The notes below the pieces were generated by a model. It was given only the letters and a program-made list of their open reading frames with translations. It made no database searches and was not told the DNA's origin. This document shows positions 40,188-51,880 of a stretch of 64,000 nt of DNA, piece after piece; the stretch's first letter is position 1; each line of letters starts with the position of its first letter. Origin of the DNA: Haemonchus contortus (taxonomy: Eukaryota; Nematoda; Chromadorea; Rhabditida; Trichostrongylidae); assembly GCA_000469685.2 (NCBI GenBank), contig LS997562.1:25071681-25135680 (forward strand), written 5' to 3'. The position numbers and the translations under genes were made by a program.

Positions 40188-41440
40188 CTGACCCGAAATG
40201 TTGATAATCCCTTATGTTCCCAACTTCTTTGTTTAAATTGTTCCTAATTTATATCTGTTTCTTGTCTAGAAAAGCAGGGCGATGTCTGAGTGTTCAAGAT
40301 GAAATCTGTCATTGTCCGATCTGATTGTTTAAAGTTAGTGTAGTTGCAGCTGTATTTCCTGAATATTTGTTGAAAACTATTCGTTTATAGAATGTGAAAC
40401 ACAACTTTTATTAATACTGTTAATGATGATGTTGGTTGATGTGAAGTAAAACTGTTACCAGTACTTTTTTTACCCATGTTTCGCGAATATCGGGTGAAGC
40501 TGAGGATTAGTCAGCTGCTGTCGAAGAGTCCAGCCGGCGGGCATCGATCGAAAATGAGCAAGCACTGCGGTTGTGCAAGTGTGTCCATCTCAACATCGTT
40601 TCGTCGAATTTAATTTTTGTTTGCTTGCATTGGTAGGGCTAGGAGTTATCATTTAAAACTTATAAGGCAGTTCTTGATGTGCGTAAATTTGCTTTGAGCC
40701 ACTTTTGTATCGGGATATAAGGGTTGAGTGCTTCAGTTTGGCTTTTCACCATCAACGTCAAGTTTAGGGAGGACGTAGCTTTGTTTTAGCCAACCATTCA
40801 TTTGGCGAACGGCTGTGTTTGGGAGGCAATGTTTTTTCTAACAGATGTATAGATCACTGTAGAGTGGCGTCGACCGATATTACATTGGTATAGTACACAG
40901 CTTGTAATCAACCGGATCTTTGGCCTGGCCCTTGTGAGAGGTGCTTACTGCTTTTTACAGATTAATTTCATTCCTCACTTGCAAGAATCCTTATCCTGGG
41001 TATCTGTTTGATTAATCGCACAAATCTGTGTTCCAAGGTCTAACATCTTGAATTACATTGAAGTTTTGAACGTGTGCAGAGTCGATTCCTATCAGTTATG
41101 TTAGAATCTGCATTGTGTTGTTCTTATTCTATGCAGCTCTCGGGAAGAAGAAGGGGAAACTAATCATTGAATCCCTACTATCACATTCAATCCATACAAG
41201 ATATTACTATTTTTCGGGAAGCCCGAGAGCTAAGTTTTGAAAGACTAGACCGAGCTTCTGTGCTTCATTGATTTCCATTCCTTTGTGCATCCCTGAACGT
41301 TTAGTGAGAAATAATCCTCGTTATCTTACATGATGATCCTCAGATCATGTAAACCAACAAATCGCTGTATCGGATTTATTGTATGTATGCCAGTCCTCAG
41401 AATGCACAAGACGTGCAAGCAACATCTATATCGACTGTCG
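40188..41440. other. Intergenic, downstream of zfr-1
   Basis: This should contain the zfr-1 3' UTR. No AATAAA is seen in the first 250 bases after the stop. A 10-base inverted repeat (AGCTCTCGGG at about 41135, CCCGAGAGCT at about 41221) is the only structure noted. Confidence 0.4.
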
Positions 41441-43260
41441 TTTCGTCAATCATCGATTTTCTCTAGAAGACGCCAAAAATCTCCATTTGTTTCTTTCGCA
41501 GACCAGAGTAGTCAAGTGGAAAGCAGGAGCATCCCTTTCATTCGGAACTTTCGTGAAGAAATCTGACCATCGCGCTGGCTGTCGTCCTGGCGTTCGTTTG
41601 ACATCCTGAGTGAACAGAAACGAAAATTCAATACGGCACTCGGCTCTCGCAGAAATCCTGCACGGCATAACCCCATTTTAAAACACATATTCTCACCCGT
41701 CACATGTACGACACGTCAAAAAGTGGCCTTGGGAAAGGACACGGGCTAGGTGGTAGGTAAACTAGGGGATTACTGTAAGAGCGAGTGCCCGTGCTGAGTA
41801 CTTGTTTCTGTTCTGAGTGATCCAGTCAGTACCAACTTTCGTCCAACGATCACCTCAATATCGCACAGAAAACGTAAGTAGAGCAATCAGGAATTCTGGT
41901 CTCGAATTTCGCCAACTTCCTTTCTGCCTGCTCGATATTCGGTGTTTTAAGCATGTTGTCTTGTGCAAAGCGGGGGTGATGTAAATAACGGCCGTCGACC
42001 TTCAATTTCATGCGTTCCCATTCCATATGACGCATGATTTATTCGGAAGCGGTACTGAAAGGTTCGGGCGAGATAGTGTCGCCTGTCGAACCCTGCTCTT
42101 CAAGTTGATGATGACTTCTTTATAGAATGGCGAAATACTGGTTGTGAAGCTGTAGTAGAGAGAACACCCTTATTCATGGACACCCTGGTTGCTCAAGGCT
42201 CCAATTACCGTTTTTGTCTCGACGGTATGAAAGGCATTACTCAGCTCGATGTATGTAAGACATAACGTCCTTTTATACTCTCGCGATAGTTCAATGACTC
42301 TTGTGACGGAGTGAATGTGATCAGTTGTACTGAATCCTCTCCGAAACCCTGCTTGCTCGCATAGCTGTCCTTCATCTAATATTCTGCCAATCCTTTAAGG
42401 ATATCTCGTGTGAAAATTCACAGATTACAGACACCAGGCAACTTGGGCGGCAATTGTCAATCCCGTCTGGAACTCCCTTCTTATAAAGCAACACGGTCGT
42501 ACTGGTTGTTCACTGGGGGAGGAGGGGGGGGGGGGACATTTTGCATTCCGCCAGGCCAAGGTTGTGACAATGACTTTCGGAAGGCTCTGTAGATGTTCTG
42601 ATTTAATCCTATCGGGACCGAGCGCTGTACATTTTTTCATCGACGTGATGGCATATCGAGTTTCGTGAGGAAGAATTAAAGTAACGACATTTGAAATTGT
42701 AGATGTCCTTCTTCACTGCCTTTGAAGATCCCCTAATGCTCCATCAGGACGACGATAGGAGGCCATCTTGGGTTTGTACACTGCTTCTCTTCTCCCCTTC
42801 GCATCTTCCCTTGACGTTTCTGTGCATGGCTTCGCAATTTCAAAAGTTACTTGATGGTTGGCTGTAGTTATCGCAATTCCACGCTGGCGAATCCGCTCGA
42901 AAGTCTCCGATGGTAGGGGTCCCTTGGCAAATTGTAGGCTTAGCGCTTTCCTGGCACTTGAGGATTGCAAGGAAAGCGAAATGATCAGATTGATGACAGC
43001 CTTGAGGAGTCTGCTCCTTCACTCAGTGGCTCTCTTTCCACACAGAAAGTAGAATCTAACGAACCGAAACATGATAGGCCGATTTCAAGTAGATTGGTCC
43101 GGAACACAGCGACGTCAGTCAGGTAAAACCCTCGATTGAAGATAATAGGGTCTGTTTCATGATGGAACTGTCTATCGGGTGGCTTCCAAGTCCATCACGG
43201 ATGAGAAACTTCTCGTCTGTGAAGATATTCTAATTAATTCCTTTGGTTTTCTTGACAAAA
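41440..43260 (-). pseudogene. Old RTE-type retrotransposon copy, heavily decayed
   Basis: Minus-strand fragments in several frames follow the order of an RTE protein. The end of the endonuclease lies at about 43220-43030. A linker is at about 42970-42720. The reverse transcriptase start is at about 42640 (LGPDRIKSEHLQ). The palm region is at about 42250-42060, where RQGDTISP-like sense is visible. At 42035-41900 the MRHMEWERMKLKVDGRYLHH stretch leads to RFAQD, where the catalytic YADD/FADD motif has decayed. The C-terminal tail at about 41620-41480 has DVKRTPGRQPARWSDFFTK. It has many stops and a G-run insertion at about 42522. It belongs to a different, older subfamily than the copy at 25034. 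Confidence 0.78.
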
Positions 43261-44171
43261 ATGAACGATGTGGGCCTAAGTGTACAGATTGAAACAGAGA
43301 CCCATCATGGAAAGGGGAAAACGGCTACAAGAAACGGTTTCACCCTTTTTATCGGGTTCGGCACTCGTAGCGGGAAACATACGTGTGCCGTGAAATCTGA
43401 GCGTTTCTCTCACTTAAAAAACCTTCTCGTTAAAGGAAAGCATGTCGAAACACGCGCCCGTGCGAGTAGGGCACCCCATCTGTTTTTGCTTTCGAACATC
43501 AGATGCTTCCATTGAGAGGGTCTTCCTCGTGCAAAGCAATAGTATTTAGATAGGTTTCATAAGCTTCTCAAGCTTTGTGATGAAGGAGATGAACAGACGC
43601 ATTCACTTCGCCAACCATTTCTGCCATATTTCTCCAGCTCAAGTTTTGCGCTGAATAAAAAACCTTTTCACCTAAATGAATAAAAAAACCTTTTCACTTG
43701 AATTTCCAAAACAAAGTTTACCTCTTTTAGGTAGCTTGCCCCCTCACAAATCGAGTGCTGCGCTTTTCCTCTATGGAGGGGCCATCTCTCCATCTGTATC
43801 ACTAACATACCCTTCAATCTGCGATGTAATAGGACCTATTTCATCCGGCCATTTGGGGATTTCTCCTCATACCATTTCTGCTCTAGTGAAGGAGTGATTT
43901 CCCATGCTGTCGAAGATCTTCTGGAACTCGTGTTTTTTGCGTGATCATGACTGGCCAATTGCCCGAAGAGCATTCTCAATTTTGACTCGTCCTCTTTCGT
44001 AGAAGCACGTTTTTTTAATAATATGAACATCTTCTATAGCGTCATGCGGATATAAAACCATCGAAATCTTGCAGAAGTGATACTATGAGAACGAGCCGCA
44101 AGAAAATGGAAATGCTCAGCTAGAATATTCACAAGAATCCTTCTTTGCTCTGGACTTCACCAATCTGCAAA
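43261..44171. other. Intergenic, upstream of the nAChR gene
   Basis: No exon was recognised. A 27-base stretch containing AATAAAAAAACCTTTTCAC-like sequence is duplicated in tandem at about 43652-43704. The promoter of the receptor gene should be here, but no core element could be assigned. Confidence 0.4.
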
Positions 44172-47100
44172 ATGCGACATTTACTGAGCTTTGTGATCTC
44201 CTTCGTGTCATTTCATTATATTTATGCCAATGAAGATGCCAAGAGGCTGTACGACGATCTCATGGTAAATTACAATCGGCATAGACGGTGAGATGCAATT
44301 CTTCTATTAGTGAAGCAATTCTGGCTCATCGGCCACCTGTTTTACCTATTATTTTTTAAGACAAGACCCCTGTTGCCTAGTCATAAGTTGGAATATGATG
44401 GGTTCTAGTGTCTGAACCAGTAAGGGTACATAGTCACGGACGCCAGTTACGTTGGGGGTGCGGCCCTGTAGTACATAGTTACGTACGCCAATTACGTTTT
44501 TATGAGATACTGTTCAGGCCAGCCAGTGGACCACATGAACCGCTCACAATAAAGCTCAAATTGAGGCTCAGTCAAATCATTGACGTGGTTAGTTTTTAAT
44601 TATTATCATTTTCACATATCTAACATTACATCATGTTTGAGTATGTCGTTCACCAACGGCGGAAGGGGTCGGTTGTTGGGTATTTGCCTAGAAGTAGATG
44701 TGGCATATTAATCGAATTAAGTAGACGATGTACAGAAATCGCAGAAGAGGCACGATAAGCCAAATCCTTTTCAAATCAGTATGAAGTTCAGTGAAAGTAA
44801 AACAGTAAAGGTTTACCTCCCATTGGCTGAGCCCTTGGGTTTGTTTCTGCATAAGGATCCCACGTAACTTTACAAAAAGCTTAGGTTGCGTAGTTGCTAT
44901 CTCAGGCAACGCAGCAGAAGAACGACAAAAATACTGGTGGCATTGACAGGCTCTCAAATAATCGAATCTTTTCCTTTCAGCATGAGATTGATCAAATCAT
45001 GACGTGCTCAGTATGGTTAAAGCAAGTGTGGATAGACAAAAAGCTCTCATGGGATCCGGAGAGCTACGGCGGCGTGAGCGTGCTTTACGTGCCTTATGAG
45101 ATGATCTGGGTCCCTGATATTGTTCTATACAACAAGTGAGTTTTCTTGCTCTATCACAACTGCTACAAATGCTATATTTGATCGAGTAATTTTATGGGAG
45201 AGGTAAAAAATAAAGTTTTCGGCGTCAGTCAATCCCGCCTGAGGGATGCACCCCCGCACTCGACTTCCATTAAGAATAGTGGCGTATTGAGTGGGTATGT
45301 GGTCATACAATGTTTTGCGGTGACCAGCCGATGTACAAGTCAGGGCTTTTATCCTCCCAGACGAGTCTGGTACCCATTCACCGACCCCAGATGGATGGCA
45401 GGCTTGGTTGGCCTAAGCAGATATCGATCCGGGATTTGAACCCGTGACCATGCGTGTGATATAGCGCGCCCCTTGCCACTGCACCACCTCTGCTGCATGC
45501 AGGGAGGTAAAGGTGACCTGTATGACTGCTATGAAGGCAACTTGGTATCTGCCTCTCCTTTTAGTGAGCGAGTGAGCTAGCACAGGATCTAGTTGGATTA
45601 TATTGAGAACGTCGTTTTCGTTGACTGCGAAATTGCCTTCTATCACGTTCCTTGGACACTGAATGGATTGCTTGAATTTATGTTCATGAGCTAATAACCG
45701 TATCAATAGCATTTAAAGAGTGGTTTTAATAGGAAATTTTGAGTTTTTTTTCAGTGCGGACAGTAATTATAATATAACCATCTCAACAAAAGCTACTCTC
45801 CATTATTCTGGAGAAGTCACGTGGGAGCCGCCGGCTATATTCAAAAGCATGTGCCAAATTGACGTCAGATGGTAAGTTGATTTGATGGAACAAGCGTTAG
45901 TATTAGATAAACTGCTATTGCATTCCATTTCTGATTTTCACGTCTGGGACGCCTACTTGAAGTTTTTTTGCATCTGATCAGGTGGGTCACTACTTTGTTC
46001 AGCTCAGGTCAACGTCATCACACGACGGTGATCGGCTGGCTTCTGAGATTTGAAGCAGGAGGGGCTCGTTACCAAATAAAAAGTGTGTGGTAGAGACACC
46101 GTTGAATGGAATAGAGCGGCAACATTGCTGCATAGCCGGAGGCCAGCATAAATACCGAGGACTGAACAATCAGCCAGATCCATCGGGGTGGGGTGGAGGT
46201 TAACAGCAATATCAGGAAAAGCAGTAAGGGTGGAAGCGCTTGGCATCTAATAATTCTTCCCCCTTAATCAATTTTTTGTCCTGAGCTTTGATGAACTACG
46301 TGCTAACCTTACTCTTTTCAGGTTTCCTTTTGACGAGCAGCAGTGTCATCTAAAGGTACGCGAGGTCTACTTTCATTTGGTATTTTTTGAATTTATACAA
46401 AGCACATATTTAGTTCGGCTCGTGGACTTACTCCGAGAATTTGCTCAATTTGGAGCTTTTGGAGAATAACGTGCGTTACGAGGAAGAAGTAAATGAGCAG
46501 GGCATCGTCGATAATATCACTATAGCTGACGATGGAATCGGTCAGTCAAAACCTAACCTATTCCACTCATCTAAACTCATTACTTCAGCTCAGATGACTT
46601 TTTGTAACATGAAGGCAGAAGTCATTCTAATCACCAAAAATATTTAATTGCCTGGTCGATATTACAGATCTCTCCGATTACTATCCATCTGTAGAATGGG
46701 ATATCATGTCGAGAGTGGCTCGTCGGCGATCGAAAAACTATCCAAGCTGTTGCCCTCAGAGCGCGTACATTGACATTATGGTCAGACAAGTTTTTTTTCT
46801 TGAATGGTTCTTTATTGGAACACATAATGGAGAGGTAGTTAAGTCAGCTAGATGGTTATACTTTCAGTACTACCTGGAACTTCGACGTAAACCGCTCTTC
46901 TACACGGTGAATCTAGTCTTCCATGTGTCGGGATTTCATTCCTCACCATACTCGTCTTCTATCTACCGTCCGATTCTGGTGAAAAAGTCACCCTTTGTAT
47001 ATCCATTCTTGTCGCCTTGACTATCTTCTTCCTGTTGTTGGTAAGTGGAAGACTACATATGAAAGAAAATGGATTCTATAAAAGATCACTTAGCGCCACC

Positions 47101-50100
47101 CAAGCAGGCCTGCGATGACGGTGTACGCCCCTCCCACCCACCGAAGAGGGGATGATCAGTAATCACATGCAGTAAATAGATGAAGTAGGAAGGACTTCAA
47201 ACGACCAAAAAATCTGTCACCTCGACGACACAGTGGGAAACGGTTCTGTGCGAGGGCTTGCGGTATGTGAGAGTTGAGGCAGAGGCTGGGGTCAGGAGTC
47301 TTCTCCCCGGAAACGGCGTCGCACAGGCCGCGTATCGCGGGATTGCGATGGAAGATTGGAGCGCGCAATTTGTGAGGTAGGAAGTCCTTTAATTATTTGA
47401 ATTGGCTGGCCACTCCCTTCGATTCCAATGCGCTATTTATCGACGCTAATGTAGGAGTAACTCTAATTAATCAAGTCTAATAAACATTAAAACAAGAAAA
47501 GGAAAGCGAAAAAAAGATCAAAACTAATAAAAATAGTAAGGTAATCACGAAAAATATCGATTGGCGAGGAGGCGGGATGAATACAGTAATGGCAGTAAGA
47601 TTCGCCGCATGCCGCAAAGCGAACGTCCGCAACCGGGGAGAAGTTCCGTTACCCCAGAGGCTGTGTAGCATCAGAATCAGGCACTCCAGCCGGTACCGAC
47701 AGCCAGGACTCGGACTATTGAGTCACAAAGAACGTGGAACGAGCTCCGAAAACTGCCCTGTGTGCTTCGAACCAACCTGCAACGAAGGCCTCTCCATAAA
47801 TTCAGTACACGTTCTTACGACGCGGTACGATTTCTACGATAGCTCGATTGACGCTTGATTCTAAAAAGCCACAGGTTTCCAGAAAGGCCCATGGAAGGTG
47901 CGGCTCGCAGTCTGGAATCGTTCTCGACGCATTCATTGTTTGGTCCGCAAGTTTCAGCAGTTCGCCAACCTTTGTTGCGGTTTTCCATGGTGGCGAACTG
48001 CTGTTGAAAAATTTCGGTAACATCGCCACAGGGAATACGGATGTAAGGAAGCCCAAAATGCATCGTTTCCATCGGAAGTTGGTGTTCCACACATCAGTTT
48101 GTGGCAAACCTTTCTCATGAGCAAACAGTACAACTCGTTCAAAAATTCAAAGCTTCTGGGAATTTGATGATCGCATGCTACAGCTCAATTTTGATGAGGT
48201 TTTTAAACAAGAATTTGTGTTTTCAACAGTTTCACTGAATGAGTGCGTTACTTAGTAAAATTGGCGTGTGCGTAACTTCAGATTCCCACAGCAACATGGG
48301 ATCACCTCCACTGTACTTCCAAAAAGTGCGGTACTATGGTCTAGTACCGGTTTTGGGCGTCGCACCGTCCCCGTGGCTTCCCCAGTGGCTTCCTATTCCT
48401 CTAAAATGTGACGGAAAGGTCATTACCAGATTAGTAAGTGTTACCGGATTATGCAACAGGGACAAGGACGAAACTTTGGCTCTCTGCATATCGGTAGAAT
48501 CTTGTTCCAAGAGTATGGCAAGGCAGGCAATAGTATAGAGGTGGCATGCATGCCATGCGCTGGGCCATAAAAAATCTCCAAGAAGCTCCGACTTGCCGCC
48601 TAACCCGCGTAGAGCGACCGCAGCCAGCTACCTGACTCTTGTAATTTGTTCCATTACAGCTAAAAAATGAGGTTCGTGTTAACAAATCGACATGAAATTT
48701 TGCCCTGTATGCAAGATCCAAAAATCACAGAGAAATTTGTGTGTGTAAATCAGGGTGTCATTTTGATCAGGAATCAGAGGGGGAGAATCAGAGTAAGAGA
48801 TGTACTTCCTAAGAAAAGTGGTAAAGGCTGATTGCCTGGTCTGCACTCTACAACTAGCATCAACAAGAAAAATAAATATTACAAGATAACCCATAGTAGC
48901 GAAGGCGACCTCGTTTTTAATGACCTGTTCAGAAGTCTAAATCGCAGATTACAACCTAGATACAATAGAGCAACGCAGCAAAGTTCGATAGAAGGGAGGC
49001 ATCAATTGGAAATCGGTTTGTGGAGAAGTTTTTGTTGCTTCGCGTGAGGTTCTGCTTGGATATTGCTCTACGACCGATGAAAAGGCTACAACGGCAGTTA
49101 GCCACTCCTCAGTTCTACCTTTCAAGAAAACCCATCGTTTGATAAAGTCCGGAGGAACTGTTCATAAAAGTCTTATGGTGATGAACTCCATGCGATCATA
49201 CTTCCATCCAATTGGTATGAAGAACTGTAGAGCTCTTCGGCCACACAATCTGCAGTCCAGCGATTGGTCCCTCAACATTATTACCTTTTCCTGTGGAAAT
49301 AATCCCGATTTCATTCTTCTTTCAGACCGAAATCATTCCTGCCACATCGATAACCCTGCCATTGATCCGAAAATATTTGTTATTCACCATGGTTATGGTA
49401 ACACTCAGCGTCGTTGTTACTGTTATTTGTGAGTTCCTTAAAACTTTATCTTTTTTTAAAAAAGTCTTCCTTGTCGATCTCACCCACATTGTTCAGCTCT
49501 AAACCTGCATTTTCGAACCCCCGACCACTCATTTGATGCCTAAATGGGTGAAATTAGTGTTTCTGAAATGGCTGCCGAAGGTTCTTTTCATGAGGAGACC
49601 GCTTGATGATGGCGATGAATCGTTCAGGAGAGTGAGCTCCAGGAAGGGAATAGGTGAGTACTTCATCCTGGGCGGTACTTAATTGATTGCGTTTGGTCGT
49701 CGTAGTGAGGAAGACAGTCAGTAGAAAGCATTCCGACACCAAATGCTAGCTACGAAATGTCTATTGAATCAAGTCCACCTGAAGATCTGGTAACATTGGG
49801 TGAACCACCGAAATAATGGTCTTCTTGATGGCGCTCCTAGCATTCTGTGCAAAAGGGTCATCGACTTTCCTTATTTTTATTTGTCATTGTGGTTAGCTCC
49901 AAGCTCCCCACCCAGCCGATCAAGCTTCGGTTATAACTGTTCCCAGCACGGCTTTTCATCCAATCACTGTGATGACTCATGCACCTTTTCAGAAGCAGGT
50001 TTTAGACAAACAACATACATATATAACCGAAACAGGCAGAAAAACATATGAACGTCAATACGCAGTCATCAAAAACGCGATACTTCTCAAGTATACACGG

Positions 50101-50715
50101 GAAAGTTCTTTTGTGGGGGTCAGCATAAATTCATTTGTCTCTTCAATTTTCAATCACACCCTAGATGTGTTCTCGAAAAATGCGTGATTCAGTCCCAGGG
50201 GGAAAGCAAATAATGACACCCAGTTTCTATTATATCTCCTTCTACAATGATCAGCTTCCTTCATTTTTGTAGGGTTGAAATTTGAAAGAATTTTTTTTTT
50301 GTGATTATGCATTGTAGCACTACGTTTTTTATCGAACAACGAGAATCTCGTTTGTGTTGAAAGGCCGTTTCAGGACCAACAACGTTCGATGGGAAAATCC
50401 CTCTGAACCTTCATGAGCACCGCGTGAGTCGTGATAATCGGAAAAAGTCTCGCCAACGCCGCCATCGACGAACGAATTCAAAAATTGTACTACTCTCCTC
50501 AGGTACTTGAGCTCCAAGTTTCTCGACGTACTCATATTTCTCACTGATGTTGCATTGCGTGCTGAAAATGATAATATAAAGAACTCTGGTCCTATTACCA
50601 CCTTCCCTTATTGCCTTGTCTTCAGAACAACATTTATGGACTTTAGGTAGTGAAAGCGTTTGAGAATATCTGCTTCATTGCGGAGTTGCTAAAGAAGAAG
50701 GATAGAGATGATAAG
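44172..50715 (+). CDS. Nicotinic acetylcholine receptor alpha subunit (14 exons seen, TM4 exon not found)
   Basis: Exons: 44172-44287, 44518-44587, 44981-45135, 45755-45871, 46322-46355, 46414-46540, 46668-46780, 46868-47040, 49326-49428, 49497-49653, 49722-49789, 49897-49998, 50374-50502, 50647-50715; about 511 codons. It forms cation-selective pentameric channels gated by acetylcholine at synapses. Visible parts: signal peptide [39 protein letters not shown]; ligand-binding domain with the Cys-loop (C-x13-C around WFPFDEQQ); the vicinal Cys pair YPSCC at about 234-235, which defines an alpha subunit; LFYTVNLVF before TM1; [20 protein letters not shown] (TM2); the TM3 region; a long cytoplasmic loop; and [16 protein letters not shown] before TM4. 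The frame needs one more base at 46921 (before TM1), one fewer in the C5 run at 49518-49522, and a compensating pair inside exon 13, which has an in-frame TGA at 50404. It resembles the UNC-38/UNC-63/ACR-12 group; I cannot name the orthologue. Confidence 0.9.
45204..45500 (-). mobile_element. tRNA-derived SINE in nAChR intron 3
   Basis: On the minus strand a tRNA-like head of about 70 bases carries a perfect pol III A box (TGGTGCAGTGG, 45486-45476) and a perfect B box (GGTTCAAATCC, 45442-45432). An unrelated body of about 200 bases follows (GGTCGGTGAATGGGTACCAG, then GGCGGGATTGACTGACGCCG) and an A/T-rich tail. The acceptor stem pairs only over about four bases, so it is not a functional tRNA gene. 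This head-body-tail structure is that of a tRNA-derived SINE, which would be moved by a partner LINE. Confidence 0.8.
47270..47660 (-). repeat. Dispersed repeat, copy 2
   Basis: This is the inverted, diverged copy of the repeat at 7310-7715, in nAChR intron 8. The matched block runs from TCCGGAAAC-like sequence through the TTAATCAAGTCTAATAAA segment to GGGGAGAAGTTCCGTTACCC. No ORF or terminal repeat was recognised. Confidence 0.68.
47661..49325. other. nAChR intron 8, 3' part: nothing recognised
   Basis: Overlapping short ORFs occur around 47800-48140 on both strands, possibly from another repeat, but I recognise no family. No exon is needed here: exon 8 ends and exon 9 begins in phase. Confidence 0.45.
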
Positions 50716-50964
50716 GTGAGTACGACGGCTAGTTTACTTTTCAACCGGATTAGTGCGAAATCATCATTACTGAAATTCCTTATAACTTAGGTGCAGGGCG
50801 ACCCTAAGGAACTTGAACTCATTATACCCCTCATGACTTAGGTAATGGTGTGGAATATAAATCGACCAGTCGGATCGCCCAGCTAACGCCGGGCTCTCCT
50901 CCTTCTTATGTAATGCCCGGCTACGCCGGGCATCCTCCTTCTTGTGTCAAAGTCGGAAAGCCCT

Positions 50965-51090
50965 TTGACATCCGCGCCCACCACTTCAGTACAATTGCTC
51001 CAACGTGAATGATCACTACATTTACTTTTGAAATGGAATCATGTGACACTACTTCTCGAACTTCGTCATAGCGGTTATAAAACAATTCTG
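50965..51090 (-). pseudogene. Possible degenerate innexin C-terminal exon
   Basis: The minus strand reads VREVVSHDSISKVNVVIIHV and resembles exon 12 of the neighbouring innexin ([20 protein letters not shown]). The two DNA stretches share CCACCACTTC.GTACA and a weakly conserved remainder. The donor site and the D-G-V-F core are lost. It is either a decayed tandem copy of the exon or the end of a lost second innexin. Chance similarity is not excluded. Confidence 0.35.
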
Positions 51091-51272
51091 GAAAACACTG
51101 TCTCATCTTGAGTTCGTCATTCTAGGATGTGCGTGTTTGGTTAAAGAATGATAGAGAAAGAAGATAAACTTACATATGGAAGGCTTTCATCACTAATCGG
51201 AATCTTATTGGTATTATTAAAAAACTAATTCACTTGCATGCCAATTTCTTCAGAAATGATCAGATAGTCAGT

Positions 51273-51318
51273 CTAGAGAGCACTGTCCGATCTGAAAAAC
51301 TCGGACAGCGCTCTCTAG
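51273..51318. repeat. Hairpin, 18-bp stem
   Basis: CTAGAGAGCACTGTCCGA and TCGGACAGCGCTCTCTAG pair with one mismatch across a loop of about 10 bases. No function is known. It could be a minimal foldback remnant or a transcript-end structure. Confidence 0.75.
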
Positions 51319-51616
51319 AATGATCTAAGCACCCCTTTTACATTATAGAACGTTTTCAAATAGATTTATGAGCTTTTTCAAAAAGAACCTAACATTAGCC
51401 CATGCTCCCTATCGTGGGAGGAGCTTTGCTATGCACGCGTGCCCACAACCTTAAGGCCCTTCTCACTTCTTTTATTTTCTCCAGCCTCCACGCCCTCTTT
51501 GAATGGAGTTATGAACCTGTGGGGAGACTGCCGTCCACTGCCTCTCCTTCATTCTGTTTGTTGACCTGTCCCTCTACTTTGCCTATTTTTTTCTCTGGGC
51601 TATTAGGAACCTATTC

Positions 51617-51880
51617 AAGTTTTGCCCATGTCACCACCCACTCTTGTGCATGTCCCACCCCTGGAGGCGGAGCTTCTCTGATCTCTCAAGTGCTTTTTTG
51701 GTTTTGCCCTATGCCCAACCCATCCCAAACTTGACCCGACTTATTTTAAAAAGTTTTGCCCATGACATCACCCAATCCTGTGCATGTCCTACCCCTGGAG
51801 GCGGAGCTTCTCTGATCTCTCATGTGCTTTTTTGGTTTTGCCCTATGCCCAACCCATCCCAAACTTGACCCGACTTATGC
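51617..51880. repeat. Tandem duplication, two copies of about 134 bp
   Basis: Two adjacent copies start AAGTTTTGCCCATG (51617 and 51751) and end AACTTGACCCGACTTAT. They differ at only about six positions in the aligned part. Both contain GGAGGCGGAGCTTCTCTGAT. No ORF is conserved in function. Confidence 0.85.

Noticed and set aside
45425..45495. A functional tRNA gene on the minus strand
   Set aside because: Both pol III boxes are perfect, but the acceptor stem pairs only partly and a SINE body follows.
47802..48142. Overlapping ORFs on both strands in nAChR intron 8
   Set aside because: Several frames are open on both strands, no motif is recognisable, and receptor exons 8 and 9 join without them.
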